Positions 1-8,534 of a stretch of 64,000 nucleotides of DNA are shown here, in pieces; within the stretch, counting starts at the first letter, position 1, and every line of letters begins with the position of its first letter. Origin of the DNA: Candidatus Poribacteria bacterium (lineage in GTDB: Bacteria > Poribacteria > WGA-4E > WGA-3G); contig JAPPNJ010000001.1 of assembly GCA_028818705.1 (NCBI GenBank), positions 124,001 to 188,000 of the forward strand. The letters are read 5' to 3'. The notes under the pieces were generated by a model. That model did no database searches. It saw only the letters and a program-made list of their open reading frames with translations, and was not told the origin of the DNA. The position numbers and the translations under genes are program-made.

Positions 1-387
1 CATAATTACCGTGCCGATGGGATCAATGCCTGAATCGGAGAGGATTGGTTCAATATATGCCATCCCTGCTTTCATTGCGCGTGCGCAGGCTAAAACTTCA
101 GGTACAAAAATGAAGTTCTCCCGGAACTTGATACCGACGACACCCATCCCAGCGATGAGTCCATCGTCCATAATTTCCAATGCCTCTGTCCCGTCTTCCA
201 GAGCGGCTTGTGTCATTTCATCAACGGTGTGATGGTCACCATCAATAAGCGCTGCAGCGATGTCCTGCATTGCTGGGGTCGCCTGCGCGAACATCTCAAT
301 GGTCAACTCTATCTCGTCAGGCTGTTCCAAGTATTCTTCGATTTCTTCTCGGATAAATTCGTTTGCGATGTCATTAATGGATGCCAC
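1..387 (-). CDS. Corrinoid (B12-binding) methyltransferase-partner protein, partial
   Basis: The minus strand is open from a GTG at 387 to the window edge, giving 129 codons with no stop. An AGGAGG box lies 12 bases before the GTG. The protein starts MASINDIANEF and is a helical acidic domain containing ALIDGDHHTVDEM and GMGVVGIKFRENFIFVPEVL. This is the pattern of the helical cap (B12-binding_2) domain of corrinoid proteins such as MtbC/MtaC or the methionine synthase B12 module. The FVPEVL segment and the later PIGTVIM, where the Rossmann B12-binding domain normally begins, support this. Such proteins carry a methyl group on cobalamin between a substrate methyltransferase and an acceptor enzyme in the cytoplasm. 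The substrate cannot be told because the gene and its upstream partners lie outside the window. Confidence 0.85.
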   Translation of the reverse strand, partial: MASINDIANEFIREEIEEYLEQPDEIELTIEMFAQATPAMQDIAAALIDGDHHTVDEMTQAALEDGTEALEIMDDGLIAGMGVVGIKFRENFIFVPEVLACARAMKAGMAYIEPILSDSGIDPIGTVIM

Positions 388-685
388 GAGTTTCGCATTC
401 CTCCTCAAAAGACATAAAATAGCACAGGCAGGAAAAAATGGCAACCGAATTTTCGGATAGTGTCACGGCTATTCAGTTTTGATTTTTAACCTTGCTTGGT
501 TAGAGAATCGGGAATCGGAGTTCCCTCCTACAGCAAGAGGTCGGGATTAGGAAATCCCTCCTACAGGAAGACATCGGGAAATGTAAAACTGAGACCAAAT
601 TGTGCTTTCATAGCATAATTTGGCAGGCGTGCTTTGAAAGCGCGCCTGCTGAGGACAGGTTCACTGACGTGTGGCGTCAGTTTCC
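388..685. other. Gene-free spacer with dispersed repeats
   Basis: No coding frame is convincing here. It holds two copies of a CCCTCCTACAG motif (about 524-534 and 555-565), followed by a stretch around 585-622 that resembles the 38-bp unit repeated at 8227. A palindrome of the type AGGCGTGC-TTTG-AAAGCGCGCCT lies near 625-648. The mixture looks like short dispersed intergenic elements rather than a promoter-only spacer. Confidence 0.6.
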
Positions 686-1729
686 CTAATTTTTCTCTCG
701 GTACTCTTGCAAGAGTTTGTTGATTTTGTCAAGAAACTCTTGGGAATAAATCTCACCGACCAAAGCGTTATGGGTTTCTACGGCAAGGGCATCCCAAGCC
801 TCCCGATCACTTTCTGCAAATTCGACTACCTCAATACCTGCTTTCTTTTGAAGTGCATCGAGCGCCCTGTCATTATCCTTCCGAATACTCTGAATTAGAT
901 CGTGCTGGTATGCCTGTGCGGTTTCACGCATAACTTTCTGCTGAAGTGGGGAAAGTTGATCGAACCGCTCCCTTGTTATGACCGTAGCACCGACGCCGAC
1001 ATTGACAGGTAGATCGCTCATGTATTTGAATTGATCATACCATTGCAAGGCGACAGCAACATACGGGGACGCAACGACTGTGTTAAGCTGTCCGGAGTAG
1101 AGCGAAGGGAGCACCTGTGAGACCTCCCTCGGTACAGTTGCGATATTGGCCCTCCCGTAAAACTCGAGAGCAATTCTATCGGTTGTCCGCGCCCACATCT
1201 TGACGCTTGATGCTTGGAGATCAGCGATAGTGCGAATTGGTTGATTGCTAAAGATATAATAGTAGCCGATGTCTCCCATACCGAGCAAGATATATCCGGC
1301 ATCCTTAAAAGCACTTTCAAGATCTGCCTGGAGATAATCACGCACATAATCGAGTTCACCGTAAGTTTTGAACATCCGAGGGAGTTGAAAAATCAGGACT
1401 TCTTTCTGAATTTCACCGAGACCGGTGGCTGTCATGGCACCAGCGTGGAGCAGTCCTGCCCGCATCTTGCGAACGACATCAAGTTCGTCCCCTTGGACTC
1501 CGTTGGGAAAGATACGGAGCCGGAGTTTACCGTCTGTTTTTGCGCGCATTTCTTTTCCCATCGCCTCAAAATTGTTCATCCACGTAGAACCCTTCGGTGC
1601 GAGGGTGGCGAACTTAATGTTTTTGGCATCCAGGTGTGCTACTGGTAAGCACAGCATCCCAAAAATCAGTAGAAACACGCTTAGAAATGTAGCAGCATGT
1701 GCTTTATAGTCTGTTTTCTGATGCTTCAT
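686..1729 (-). CDS. TRAP transporter solute-binding protein (DctP family)
   Basis: A 347-residue exported protein with an N-terminal signal peptide (hydrophobic stretch about 14-31, cleavage likely after HLDA). The mature part begins IKFATLAPKGSTW and contains the DctP-family features GDELDVVRKMRAGLLHAG, a conserved arginine region SVKMWARTTDR (about 175-185) and a helical C-terminus. DctP proteins bind carboxylate-type ligands in the periplasm and hand them to a DctQM permease. The start codon overlaps the stop of the upstream T-component gene by one base (TAATG), so the two are translationally coupled. No DctQ or DctM permease gene adjoins the pair, which is unusual. The ligand is unknown. 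Confidence 0.92.
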   Translation of the reverse strand: MKHQKTDYKAHAATFLSVFLLIFGMLCLPVAHLDAKNIKFATLAPKGSTWMNNFEAMGKEMRAKTDGKLRLRIFPNGVQGDELDVVRKMRAGLLHAGAMTATGLGEIQKEVLIFQLPRMFKTYGELDYVRDYLQADLESAFKDAGYILLGMGDIGYYYIFSNQPIRTIADLQASSVKMWARTTDRIALEFYGRANIATVPREVSQVLPSLYSGQLNTVVASPYVAVALQWYDQFKYMSDLPVNVGVGATVITRERFDQLSPLQQKVMRETAQAYQHDLIQSIRKDNDRALDALQKKAGIEVVEFAESDREAWDALAVETHNALVGEIYSQEFLDKINKLLQEYREKN

Positions 1730-2637
1730 TATTCAGTTTCTCCTTCTTCCATTTCTAAATCAAATAACATATCAACCTGATCCAGCCAGCGTTTGGAGCG
1801 CGATTTTGCCAAGGCAGTCGCAGCTTCCTCGCCAGGATAGATATCCGACGGCGCATCAAGCACTTCCTGTAAAGCCTGCTTGTAGAGTTGCGCATCTTGT
1901 TTAGGCACGGCATAGTAACGGGCGAGATAGTATTTGCTCATTAGGAATTTGCCATTATTAATCTCATCTACGCGCTCAATATGTTCCTTTGCCTTCTCTG
2001 GATCCCCGCCAATCGTCGGCGACCGGTCGCCGTAATAGACAGCATAGAACAGGTGTGCACTGCCGTAGTAGAAGGTTTCATCCAAGTCAAGGACCCGTTG
2101 CATCATGAGTTCTACGCGCACCAAGTCAATTACTTGCATCGGATCATCCTTCTGGAGACTAATGCCGCGCGCTACAGCGTAAGCTGCCCAAAATAGGGGT
2201 TCAATCTGTTTTTTCTTAACCCTCTTAAGAGCCTTTTCAAACACAGGGATCTCGACAGTTCTTGGTTCCCTAAACGCTATATGGGATTTCTCAAGGACTT
2301 TGAAGGCGTACCCCTCAGCCCGTATATAGTGGTCAATCGCCTGTGCGCGCATCTCTGCTGCAGTTTCCATATCGCCTGCTATCTCAGCTTCCTCCATTCT
2401 ATCCTCAAAAAACCCAGCGTAAGACGAACAAGCGCGAGCTGCCCTAGCAAGGAGCGTTGCATTTCCAAGCTTAGTCAGTCGCTCAAGCGTGCCGAGGTTT
2501 TCTGCAAGGGTAGATTCTACCACAGTTAGATCGCTCTCCCCCTGAACTCTGGACAACTTGGCGAGGCCACATCCACCCAAGAATATCGGGAGAAGCAATA
2601 AAACGGATATACAAAAACAAAACCTGCTGCGTATCAT
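1729..2637 (-). CDS. TRAP transporter T-component lipoprotein (TatT-like)
   Basis: The start at 2637 is chosen because TAGGAGG lies 12 bases upstream and it gives a clean lipoprotein signal, MIRSRFCFC...LGGC, with the lipobox cysteine at residue 23. A longer in-frame start at 2718 would bury this signal. The mature 280 residues are helical and TPR-like, with PLFWAAYAVARGISL and FYYGSAHLFYAVYYG segments. This pattern is known from TRAP-associated T-components, such as the TatT of Treponema, which form a complex with the DctP-type protein. Pairing with the DctP gene directly downstream supports the call. It would sit in a membrane facing the periplasm, perhaps feeding hydrophobic ligands to its partner. 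Confidence 0.85.
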   Translation of the reverse strand: MIRSRFCFCISVLLLLPIFLGGCGLAKLSRVQGESDLTVVESTLAENLGTLERLTKLGNATLLARAARACSSYAGFFEDRMEEAEIAGDMETAAEMRAQAIDHYIRAEGYAFKVLEKSHIAFREPRTVEIPVFEKALKRVKKKQIEPLFWAAYAVARGISLQKDDPMQVIDLVRVELMMQRVLDLDETFYYGSAHLFYAVYYGDRSPTIGGDPEKAKEHIERVDEINNGKFLMSKYYLARYYAVPKQDAQLYKQALQEVLDAPSDIYPGEEAATALAKSRSKRWLDQVDMLFDLEMEEGETE

Positions 2638-2675
2638 AGATTTAGATTTACCTCCTATACGTGTTATGAACTCGT

Positions 2676-2689
2676 ACCGTAAGTACGGT
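2676..2689. promoter_or_regulatory. Small palindrome in the leader of the TRAP pair
   Basis: ACCGTA-AG-TACGGT, a 6+6 perfect inverted repeat with a 2-base centre, lies about 40 bases upstream of the T-component start. It is compatible with an operator site, but no regulator gene is nearby. Confidence 0.25.
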
Positions 2690-2728
2690 TTGTAGATGTG
2701 ATGAAAATATAATACCACTCTATTCTTA

Positions 2729-2920
2729 TCAATGGTAAAGGAAGAGCGGAATCGTTGTCTCTTGAATTAAGTGTTGTGTAACGCTGCCAACGAAAAATTC
2801 TCGGACACTTTTTCTCCCATAGGCTCCCATCACCAACATGTCAATTTCACCTTCAGCAATGTAAGATTTGACGACTTCATCAGGATGTCCACCTTGCGTG
2901 CCGAGAGTTGGAAGCTGCAG
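2729..2920 (-). pseudogene. Universal stress protein (UspA) C-terminal remnant
   Basis: Reading the minus strand directly after the stop of the ygfZ-like gene, in the same frame, gives 63 codons ending in TGA at 2729. The translation includes GGHPDEVVKSYIAEGEIDML and VMGAYGRKSVREFFVGSV, then TIPLFLYH. This is the C-terminal half of UspA: the D-x-hh-VMG-x-x-G-R nucleotide loop, the GS-V turn and the final PV/L strand. There is no start codon or ribosome site, and the N-terminal half is absent. It is therefore a 5'-truncated gene remnant fused behind another gene's stop. The family assignment is clear; expression is doubtful. Confidence 0.85.
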
Positions 2921-4033
2921 TTACGTCAAAAAGGGGAGCAGCACAACCGTACCGTCGACCTGTCCTTCTGATGTCTCAATTTGAATACGACTTCCCGCTT
3001 CAGTGACCGCCATCCGAACATAAGCCAAGGCAATCGGCTTTCCAAGCGTTGGAGCGAAGGTGGAACTTGTAATCCAACCCACCTCTTTGTCGGCACTGAA
3101 AACCCGCGCATCTTGGTGAATCTCGAGACATTCTGGCGATGTTGAGACACCTTGGACTTCAATACCACGCAATAAGCGATTGGGATGCCCGCGATATTTC
3201 ATCCGGGCGACAATTTCTTGTCCAATATAGCATCCTTTCTCAAAATCAATAGCATGTTCCAACTCTGCCTCAAGCGGGATAATAGAATCGGTTAATTCTG
3301 TTCCATACCTTGGGGTGCCTGCCTCAATACGAAGCGACTCAAGCGCGTCCCAACCGATAGGCTGAATGTTAAATTGTTCGCCTTCACACATCAACCTTTC
3401 CCAAAGAGGTTCTAACCCGTCAGCTGCGATATAAAGTGTATAACCCGTCTCACCAGTGGTATCCGTTCGCACACATACAACTGCGTAGTCGAAAAGTGCG
3501 CCCGGTTCACGAAAGCGGCTGTGCCGTTCGGGTAAAGTCGTCAGTTCATTCATACCCAGTACAGCCTGGACGAGGTCTGGTGCCTGAGGACCGTGGACGG
3601 CAATTGCCCCGGTTTCAGGGGTTAAGTCAGAAATTTCAACATCATCGGCGATGATGTATTTATCCAACTCGTCGAAGAGGCTTTCTGTAGTTTCAGCTGC
3701 GGTGTCAATGCCGATCACATCGTTGAGGATGTAGACGTTCATATCAGCGATTATTTTCCCGCGGTTCGTTAAGAGCGTGGCATACGTGCCTTGCCCAACC
3801 GAGAGGCTTTCAACATTATTGGAAATTATACGGTGTAGAAATTTTGCCCGATCTTCGCCTGACAACCCGTATCTACCCCGATAGGATACATCAGCAATGC
3901 CGACACTATTTCTCACGGCGTGATGTTCAGACACTACATCGGTAAACTGGACTGCTACATCCCAATCTTGGTGTCTTTTCCCAAAGGTCGCACCGAATTG
4001 TTCATGAATGTGATAAAGTGGTGTGGTTTTCAT
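2921..4033 (-). CDS. ygfZ: Folate-binding YgfZ/GcvT-like protein
   Basis: A 370-residue aminomethyltransferase-fold protein. The start at 4033 (MKTTPLYHIHEQFGA) is preferred over an upstream in-frame start at 4102 because homology begins there. N-terminal HHAVRNSVGIADVSYRG matches the GcvT/YgfZ family. The decisive feature is KGCYIGQE near residue 263, the K-G-C-x-G-Q-E signature of YgfZ/CAF17 rather than of the glycine-cleavage T protein. These proteins use tetrahydrofolate and help assemble or repair certain iron-sulfur enzymes. The C-terminus (VVLLPF) is complete. The next codon after its stop opens into a UspA remnant in the same frame. Confidence 0.85.
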   Translation of the reverse strand: MKTTPLYHIHEQFGATFGKRHQDWDVAVQFTDVVSEHHAVRNSVGIADVSYRGRYGLSGEDRAKFLHRIISNNVESLSVGQGTYATLLTNRGKIIADMNVYILNDVIGIDTAAETTESLFDELDKYIIADDVEISDLTPETGAIAVHGPQAPDLVQAVLGMNELTTLPERHSRFREPGALFDYAVVCVRTDTTGETGYTLYIAADGLEPLWERLMCEGEQFNIQPIGWDALESLRIEAGTPRYGTELTDSIIPLEAELEHAIDFEKGCYIGQEIVARMKYRGHPNRLLRGIEVQGVSTSPECLEIHQDARVFSADKEVGWITSSTFAPTLGKPIALAYVRMAVTEAGSRIQIETSEGQVDGTVVLLPFLT

Positions 4034-4318
4034 TTTTTTCCGCTCTACATTAATTGATATTTCATATAACGTGAGTTCTACATAAACATAGGGAATCAAC
4101 ACTTAATACACATAAGATATTCAGAAACCCAAGACCCTCGGACACCGAGAGAATTTGGGACGCCGGGTTTCGCCACATGCACTTATATACATGGATTATC
4201 GAAATGTGTCATTCCCTCCCTCTACAAACAAGACAGGTATTGGTTATTTTTCCCCAACCAACCTACGCCAGATGTGCATTTTAATATTCAAACTCGTGTT
4301 AATATAATATACGATGCA

Positions 4319-7300
4319 TTAAAAAATGCGTTCCAAACGCAAAATAAGTTTTGGATTTTGCAGCGAAAACGATGCGTCAAGCGGTTCGGCGACTTCAACA
4401 GCGATACTCCACGGTGAGGGATCTCCTGACGGGTCTATGAAAACGGAACATCCAACGCCAACTGCGGATTTGAGCTGTCCTATGAATGTATTAAAATCAG
4501 AAAACGGAACATCGCCATGCCACCAGACAGTGCCAGCATCCAAGAAGCAGCTGAGCGTCCACCCAAGTGCAGCGTCAGGTTCCCTGAGAATTATTTCTTT
4601 CATAAGTCTATACTCAAGATTAAGCACGACCCGGTTATCCCCGGCAAATCTGTTGAAAGCGTAACCACGCAGGTTGGTACTACCACCAAGGTGAAGCAGC
4701 CGTTGTCTGGGCAAAGGAGCACTGGAAAAATCACCCCCAATTCGGACGTTCAAGTTATGCGAACCTAACAGTGGAGTATAGCGCATTAATTCAAACCGGT
4801 AGAAATTGAAGGCGTAGTCCCCAGCTGCCATTTCGATTCCGAACTGTCCACGCCACCCACGTCGGGTTCGTTCATTCGCAAAAGACCAGGAATGGAAATA
4901 CCGTGTGATAGCCGATTTGTGGTCGCGTGTATCAAAAGCATAAATCAGTGAAACACTTTCCAAGCGCCCACGATCAATCCGCGAATTGCCTCGTTTGATT
5001 TGGTTTCGGTTTAAGTAACTCCAATCCGTTGATTTGGAGAGGTTGTCGTGTACTTCTGTTGTGAGTTCAAGTCTGAGAAAGTTCCATTCCGAAGTCGCGA
5101 AGGTTATCCACCCTTGAGCCCCTTGACGCTGGTAATAATCTTGAAATGCGAAGCCGTAGTAAGCTGCACTTAGACTGATCTCAGCAGGACGCAGCGACAT
5201 ATTTGAACTAATGTCTGTAAGTTTGTAGACACTCGCGCCGAACTTGAGCGTCTGCCAATTAAAAAAAACTTTCTCAATGCCACCCTGATAATTCCATATT
5301 TTACTGGAGAATCCATGGCTCACTGAACCGAAAACCTGTTCTTTTCCTGTAAGCCGGGTAGCAAGCGTTCCACCTGCACCCAACACCAATCCGTGAACAC
5401 GGTTGAATTGAAGGATTGGGAAACCGGAAGTTTTGGTGAGCGGCTGCTCCTCAACTTCAACAATCATTATGTTTTTCCCACCCTCGCGTTGAACACGCCA
5501 GTCTTGGATAGATTTGAAATGCTCATTCGTTTCACTGAGTCGCTTTCGCATCTGATTTATCTTCGATTGTCCAAGGGTGCGATGGTAGATATCAGATGCC
5601 TGTAGGTCATCTTTTTTGTCCGTGTCTGCGGTTTTTAAGTCGAGTGCCGACAATAGTTCGGTGCGAGAAATTCGGGAGTTTCCGGTGAAACGCACTTCGT
5701 GCAAGGTGCCCTCATTAATGGTAAAGGTCAGTACATCGTTGACGCGTTCATGGGTAACTGTGGCGAATTCATACCCACGGTTTAAATAAAAACCAGCAAT
5801 CAGTTGTTGCTTGAGTTTAGTAACTTCAACGGTGAGATAACCGCTTTCTAATTGAAACCACCTTTTGATGAATGCCGTCGGAAAAGTTCTGTTTCCGTTA
5901 ATCTTAATCTGGCGAGCAAACAACATGGGTGCCTCCGTTACTTGAACAAGCAGGCTAATAGCTGTAAGCTGTTCAGACGCATCACTGTCGATAGAGACCT
6001 GTTTCGTCTTCAAACGTACATCTTTAAACCATTCTTGACTCTGCAGCTCGGCAAGTATCCACGATAGTTGAGTGCTTGTAATAACATCTCCTGGCTGAAC
6101 AGGGACTTGTTGTTGGACGACCTCCGTTGACATCACAGTATTGCCTTCAACTTCGATTGATGCGATCCGGAATTGCGCTTCGGAGGCAAAGGTTTCAGAA
6201 AAAGACGGGGTACGTTTTACAAAGTGCAGGAGTCCCATCGCTGGAGCAACACGCTCGGAAAGAGGTGCTGCGTACTCATGTGGTGAATGGGGCCACCACG
6301 GATGCTCGTTATAGTAAGTCGGTAACCAATAACTGTACTCCCTCTGCGTGGTAGATATGAGATGTTCTATATCCCTAACAGTCAACGGTGTTTTACGGTG
6401 AATGTTAAAAAGCCATATATTTTTAAGATCTGGCGAATTTTCTAAATTCACTTGAGGCGGTCTTTCCAGCATTTTGCGTGGGAGTGCAATTTCGATATTC
6501 CAAGAAGTGGCATTAATCTGTGTTGCAACTTGTGCATCTGAGTTCCACTCACTATTCGCCTTGAAGGCTGTCTCCATAGCCTGCTGATTCAAGGTCAGTT
6601 GGACATCCTGCGGAGCGAATTGGAAACTGGCTTCCCCTGGTTTGCTGACTTGCTGGTCGAAGAAGGCGCTAATCGGGTTAATTACAAAGTGATGGTAGAC
6701 ATCAGTTAGAGGATTGGCATCAATCAGGATTTCAATGCACTCGTCTTCCCAAATTGGTGAATCGTGCTGTGTTTGTGAGATACGCGGTAGTTGTGAGTTG
6801 GGAATATGTGCCCTTACTCCGATATAAAAATTTTCAGTATCCCAGATTAAGAAAGTTTCGGTCAAACTTTCAGATTCCTCAGTGCCATCCGAATTCTGAA
6901 AAGGAGAAAGAATGCTGGCTGTTTGCCACACGATTTCAGACAAATTTCCGTCAATAACAGGTGGCTTCACCGTTTGTGGAACAGGTTGAGCAGCATCCAA
7001 AAACGAATCCGGCTCAGCGGATGCTTGGATGTTTGCTTGGTCTTTAACGGGTATATTTTGCAGAAGCGAAATTGTACCGGTGGATTTCAAACGAAATAAT
7101 GGTCCTCCACCATTAATAATAGCAAATTCAGTGTCATCCTCAAATTGTACGGGTAGGTTAATAACAACTTGCTGCTTATCACTTTCAAGTAGGGCATCAA
7201 TAGCATAATTTTCTGGCAGCTGTAATAGGATGTTACCGCCTTGTGTGGTTATGTCCATCGGTGCTGCAACGGCATCAAGGATAGTTAACTCAATTGCTCC

Positions 7301-8017
7301 ATTCTTTGTTTCCAATTTGTTTTGACCGCGTGTCAACAAAATGTTGCCTTTGATGCTTCCATTTGTTAGGGTCACATTATAGTTTCCTAAGGTTTCATTT
7401 AGATGGACATCACCTGTCTCCGTTGTAATTTCTATCTTCCCCCGAATGCGTTGGAGACGAATATCTCCTGTTTTTGATTGGAGTTTAACAGAAATATCTG
7501 AAGGGGTTTTAATGATACATTTCAGATGGAACTGTTTAGGAAGCGTTGCTGGTAAATTCTCGGCACCGAAAAATGGGTTTGGTGTTACGCCAGAGCCATC
7601 GCCCCCGAGCAGTTGGACTTTCAACTGAAGTGTGCCATTGTCGTGGGTTCCTGTTACGGAGACGTTACCGAGATAGGTGCGAGTGGCAATGTCGCTCTCG
7701 GTGTTTGTTGCTTGCGCCTGCTTTTCAAGTATAACGTCAACTACCTCACCCTCTGAGACGACGAATTCAATGTCCCCTGGTAGGTCCAAACTTAGATTTA
7801 TTTCGTAAACGTCTTTGAAACTAAAGGTATGGGATGATGTTGTCTTTAATATTGATTTCTCTGCCTCGGTAATTGATGCCCCCACAGTTGTACCGGGCGT
7901 ACTTCCTTCAACTTCATGATCCGCTGCGTGTGTAGATTGGATGTGTAGATTCAGCACGGTCATGAGCATATAAAATAGACATAGATAGCATAGAACCGAG
8001 CGAGATACGAGTGACAT
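4319..8017 (-). CDS. Adhesin-like / CBM9-like / POTRA / Omp85 barrel fusion protein
   Basis: A 1232-residue exported outer-membrane protein. Residues 1-31 are a signal peptide ending THA. About 50-330 is a beta-helical repeat region of the DUF4097 putative-adhesin type (GDIEFVV, GDIRLQ, GDVHLNE, GSIKGNI, GNILLQ). About 345-590 resembles a family 9 carbohydrate-binding or DOMON domain (PPVIDGNLSEIVWQ, WEDECIEILID). About 640-880 holds POTRA domains (IEVEGNTVMSTEVV, IKINGNRTFPTAF, VRFTGNSRISRTELL). The rest is a 16-strand-type D15/Omp85 barrel with LHLGGSTNLRGY and a terminal phenylalanine. Omp85 proteins insert or secrete proteins through the outer membrane. The N-terminal modules are not part of the BamA or TamA plan, so the passenger or substrate is unknown. 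Confidence 0.85.
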   Translation of the reverse strand: MSLVSRSVLCYLCLFYMLMTVLNLHIQSTHAADHEVEGSTPGTTVGASITEAEKSILKTTSSHTFSFKDVYEINLSLDLPGDIEFVVSEGEVVDVILEKQAQATNTESDIATRTYLGNVSVTGTHDNGTLQLKVQLLGGDGSGVTPNPFFGAENLPATLPKQFHLKCIIKTPSDISVKLQSKTGDIRLQRIRGKIEITTETGDVHLNETLGNYNVTLTNGSIKGNILLTRGQNKLETKNGAIELTILDAVAAPMDITTQGGNILLQLPENYAIDALLESDKQQVVINLPVQFEDDTEFAIINGGGPLFRLKSTGTISLLQNIPVKDQANIQASAEPDSFLDAAQPVPQTVKPPVIDGNLSEIVWQTASILSPFQNSDGTEESESLTETFLIWDTENFYIGVRAHIPNSQLPRISQTQHDSPIWEDECIEILIDANPLTDVYHHFVINPISAFFDQQVSKPGEASFQFAPQDVQLTLNQQAMETAFKANSEWNSDAQVATQINATSWNIEIALPRKMLERPPQVNLENSPDLKNIWLFNIHRKTPLTVRDIEHLISTTQREYSYWLPTYYNEHPWWPHSPHEYAAPLSERVAPAMGLLHFVKRTPSFSETFASEAQFRIASIEVEGNTVMSTEVVQQQVPVQPGDVITSTQLSWILAELQSQEWFKDVRLKTKQVSIDSDASEQLTAISLLVQVTEAPMLFARQIKINGNRTFPTAFIKRWFQLESGYLTVEVTKLKQQLIAGFYLNRGYEFATVTHERVNDVLTFTINEGTLHEVRFTGNSRISRTELLSALDLKTADTDKKDDLQASDIYHRTLGQSKINQMRKRLSETNEHFKSIQDWRVQREGGKNIMIVEVEEQPLTKTSGFPILQFNRVHGLVLGAGGTLATRLTGKEQVFGSVSHGFSSKIWNYQGGIEKVFFNWQTLKFGASVYKLTDISSNMSLRPAEISLSAAYYGFAFQDYYQRQGAQGWITFATSEWNFLRLELTTEVHDNLSKSTDWSYLNRNQIKRGNSRIDRGRLESVSLIYAFDTRDHKSAITRYFHSWSFANERTRRGWRGQFGIEMAAGDYAFNFYRFELMRYTPLLGSHNLNVRIGGDFSSAPLPRQRLLHLGGSTNLRGYAFNRFAGDNRVVLNLEYRLMKEIILREPDAALGWTLSCFLDAGTVWWHGDVPFSDFNTFIGQLKSAVGVGCSVFIDPSGDPSPWSIAVEVAEPLDASFSLQNPKLILRLERIF

Positions 8018-8534
8018 TCTGAGATAATTCCTCTATAATCTTGGTATACATGGCATCGTAACACCGGCTTGAAAACTGCCCTACAGACTTCCCAAGGTCA
8101 TTAAGTTTTCTCGATTTTCGTGGATTTTCCGAGGAAGTCGCGAGCAGGAGCTCGCTCCTACAAGGCAGCGTCGGGAAATGTAAATGCAGGGATAGCTTTG
8201 GCTTTCATAGCGACTCGCGTATGAAGGACAAATTGTACTTTTATAGCACAAAGTGTAAAACTAAGACAAATTATGCTTTATTAGCACAAAATGTAAAGCT
8301 AAGACAAACTTTACCGCGTATGGGTAAAATTTAGAGTTCCCTCCTACAGAAAAACTAAATGCCTCTGCAGATTTCCTTGATTTATTTTAAATAATACTTT
8401 ATACTTATTAGAAAAGTCAAGCAGTTTTTTTCGTATCCTTCACAGCAATTGCATCGTTTTTAATAAACGTGTAAATGTATTTATTTTAAATTAAAGAAGC
8501 CGATCTAAAAAATGCTGCGGACAGGAGAAAGAAG
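8018..8534. other. Gene-free divergent spacer with repeats
   Basis: This 517-base gap lies between divergent genes. It carries CTCCTACA-type repeats (about 8152-8160 and 8338-8346), an inverted GCGAG-CTCGC motif around 8141-8156, and a 38-bp tandem repeat (8227-8312). An AT-rich stretch at about 8380-8490 probably holds the promoters for both flanking genes. No ORF here looks coding. Confidence 0.6.
8227..8312. repeat. 38-bp tandem repeat, about 2.3 copies
   Basis: Units start at 8227, 8265 and 8303 (GACAAATTGTACTTTTATAG, GACAAATTATGCTTTATTAG, GACAAACTTT). Each full unit continues as GCACAAA-TGTAAA-CTAA. A related single copy occurs near 585-622, so the unit is also dispersed. There are too few copies and no spacer structure, so it is not a CRISPR array. 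Confidence 0.75.

Noticed and set aside
8227..8312. Possible CRISPR array
   Set aside because: Repeats are contiguous with no spacers and only about 2.3 units; no cas genes in the window.
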